Position numbers and translations under genes: made by a program
Shown here: positions 63,333-64,000 of the stretch, one piece after another
Layout of the letters: every line of letters starts with the position of its first letter
Numbering within the stretch: the stretch's first letter is position 1
The notes under the pieces: generated by a model
The model's input: the letters and a program-made list of their open reading frames with translations, nothing else
Told to the model about the DNA's origin: nothing
Database searches by the model: none
From: Cubamyces lactineus
Taxonomy: Eukaryota; Basidiomycota; Agaricomycetes; Polyporales; Polyporaceae
Direction: 5' to 3'
Assembly: GCA_022376465.1 (NCBI GenBank)
Contig: JACDTU010000009.1
Location: 496,001 to 560,000 of the forward strand
Length of the DNA: 64,000 bases

Positions 63333-64000
63333 CTATTGCGATGCGTCCATCTCAACATCTCCCGTCGCAGGGGCCTCAGCACCGCTCTCTGACCTCGCCC
63401 TCTTGATCTCGCGTTCGGCCTCAACTTCGCCAGTGCCCTCTCGGCTCGAACGCTTTTGTTGCTCTTGCTCCTGAATCTTGGCGAGCAGCGCTTTCTTTTT
63501 CTTGAGACGCCCGAGCTCACGTTGAGTGAGTTGCTTGCCATCGCCGTCCAGGGACGCGACTGCTGCTTCTGATAGCGTGTCCCGGACGAGAGGGTCGTGC
63601 TCTGGATCTACGTTCTTGGGTAAAGAAGAAAGCGCGCCGTATAGATCGAGTGTCTTGAGTTCGGCGGGGGTCGCTACTCCAGTCGTATTAGTGATCTCTG
63701 CGGAACACCGAATTGGTAGCCACAATGCAGATTCACCTGTAACAAGACACCGCGAGTTGAGAGCCGTGAGGAGAGGATGCTCGTTGCTAGATGATCTGGA
63801 TAGCTGCACCAAAATGAGTAAATAGCTTGCGAGGGCCCCTCAGCATCGTAGGACGTACTGTTGCATCTTGCCATAAGAGCAGTTGTACAGGCTGCTGCAC
63901 GCCTTCAGGTGCACTGTCTGATGTATTCCATTCCACGTCCAAGAATGTCCAGACGTTCCCCTCTTCATCGACGGTGAAATCCACCACGGGCTTGCCTAGA
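63333..64000 (-). CDS. Unrecognised protein, C-terminal part (runs off the right edge)
   Basis: Reading in from the right edge the frame gives GKPVVDFTVDEEGNVWTFLD and VEWNTSDSAPEGVQQPVQLL LWQDAT in sequence. An intron (GTACGT donor near 63857, acceptor GTGCAG near 63804) joins in phase to LSRSSSNEHPLLTALNSR. Then follow LWLPIRCSAEITNTTGVATP, DLYGALSSLPKNVDPEHDPL, a basic coiled segment (ELGRLKKKKALLAKIQEQEQ) and an acidic/basic end ESGAEAPATGDVEMDASQ. Stop TAG 63335-63333. The end looks like a nuclear protein with a lysine-rich helix, but I do not recognise the family. The rest of the gene lies outside the window. Confidence 0.75.

Overview
The window is nuclear DNA of a filamentous basidiomycete. 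Genes are split by many short introns (about 45-70 nt, GT...AG, CTNAC-type branch points), GC content is moderately high, and the gene set is typical of Agaricomycetes. A polypore-like wood-decay species is my best guess, because of the secreted pepsin-like protease family, the HET-domain protein and the F-box/leucine-rich protein. I could not run a species search. No bacterial operon, CRISPR array, rRNA or intact transposon was seen.

Layout. The first exon of an AP180-type ANTH clathrin adaptor runs off the left edge (minus). Next come a GH47 alpha-mannosidase (762-4146), glycerol kinase (4960-7277), an intron-containing tRNA-Gln(CUG) (7457-7537) and a CCC2-type copper ATPase (7745-11253, minus). 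They are followed by gamma-glutamyl phosphate reductase PRO2 (12478-14059), a NASP/Hif1-type histone chaperone (14203-15767, minus) that shares a 256-bp promoter with a dynactin p24-like gene (16024-16967), and a Ser/Pro-rich protein of unknown function (18386-19785). A gene-poor stretch of about 3.2 kb precedes an AGC/DMPK-like kinase (22966-25629), which converges on an intronless HET-domain gene (25842-28970, minus). The DEAD-box helicase Dbp9 follows (29763-32265, minus).

From 33.3 to 48.2 kb the window is dominated by aspartic proteases. There is a membrane-anchored yapsin-like enzyme (33341-35642), a Pro-rich orphan ORF (minus), and a tandem array of three secreted pepsin-like paralogues (39453-41317, 42258-44172, 46202-48205) with a decayed fourth copy between the second and third. 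The right third holds a ZIP zinc transporter (50618-52013), an F-BAR/RhoGAP protein (53047-56048), an F-box protein (57517-58825, minus), a divergent histone H4/H3 pair (59742-60349 minus, 60743-61353 plus), a Sec14-type Sfh5-like lipid transfer protein (61670-62970, minus) and the 3' part of an unrecognised gene.

Most genes are unrelated housekeeping functions and do not form one pathway. Two places show real organisation. (1) In the protease array, two of three paralogues have altered the second catalytic triad (Asp-Val-Gly and Asp-Thr-Arg instead of Asp-Thr-Gly). All four copies, the dead one included, carry the same inverted element CTCCRTYCATCGGRG about 130-165 bp before the start; it reads as an everted CCG-N5-CGG zinc-cluster-type site. 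(2) The H4/H3 divergent promoter has a perfect 8-bp inverted repeat at its centre, flanked almost symmetrically by two CACGTG boxes and overlapped by an ACGCGT cell-cycle box. The H3 it drives has a tail that reads two residues longer than the canonical one. All gene models are read by eye, so exon edges are approximate unless stated.
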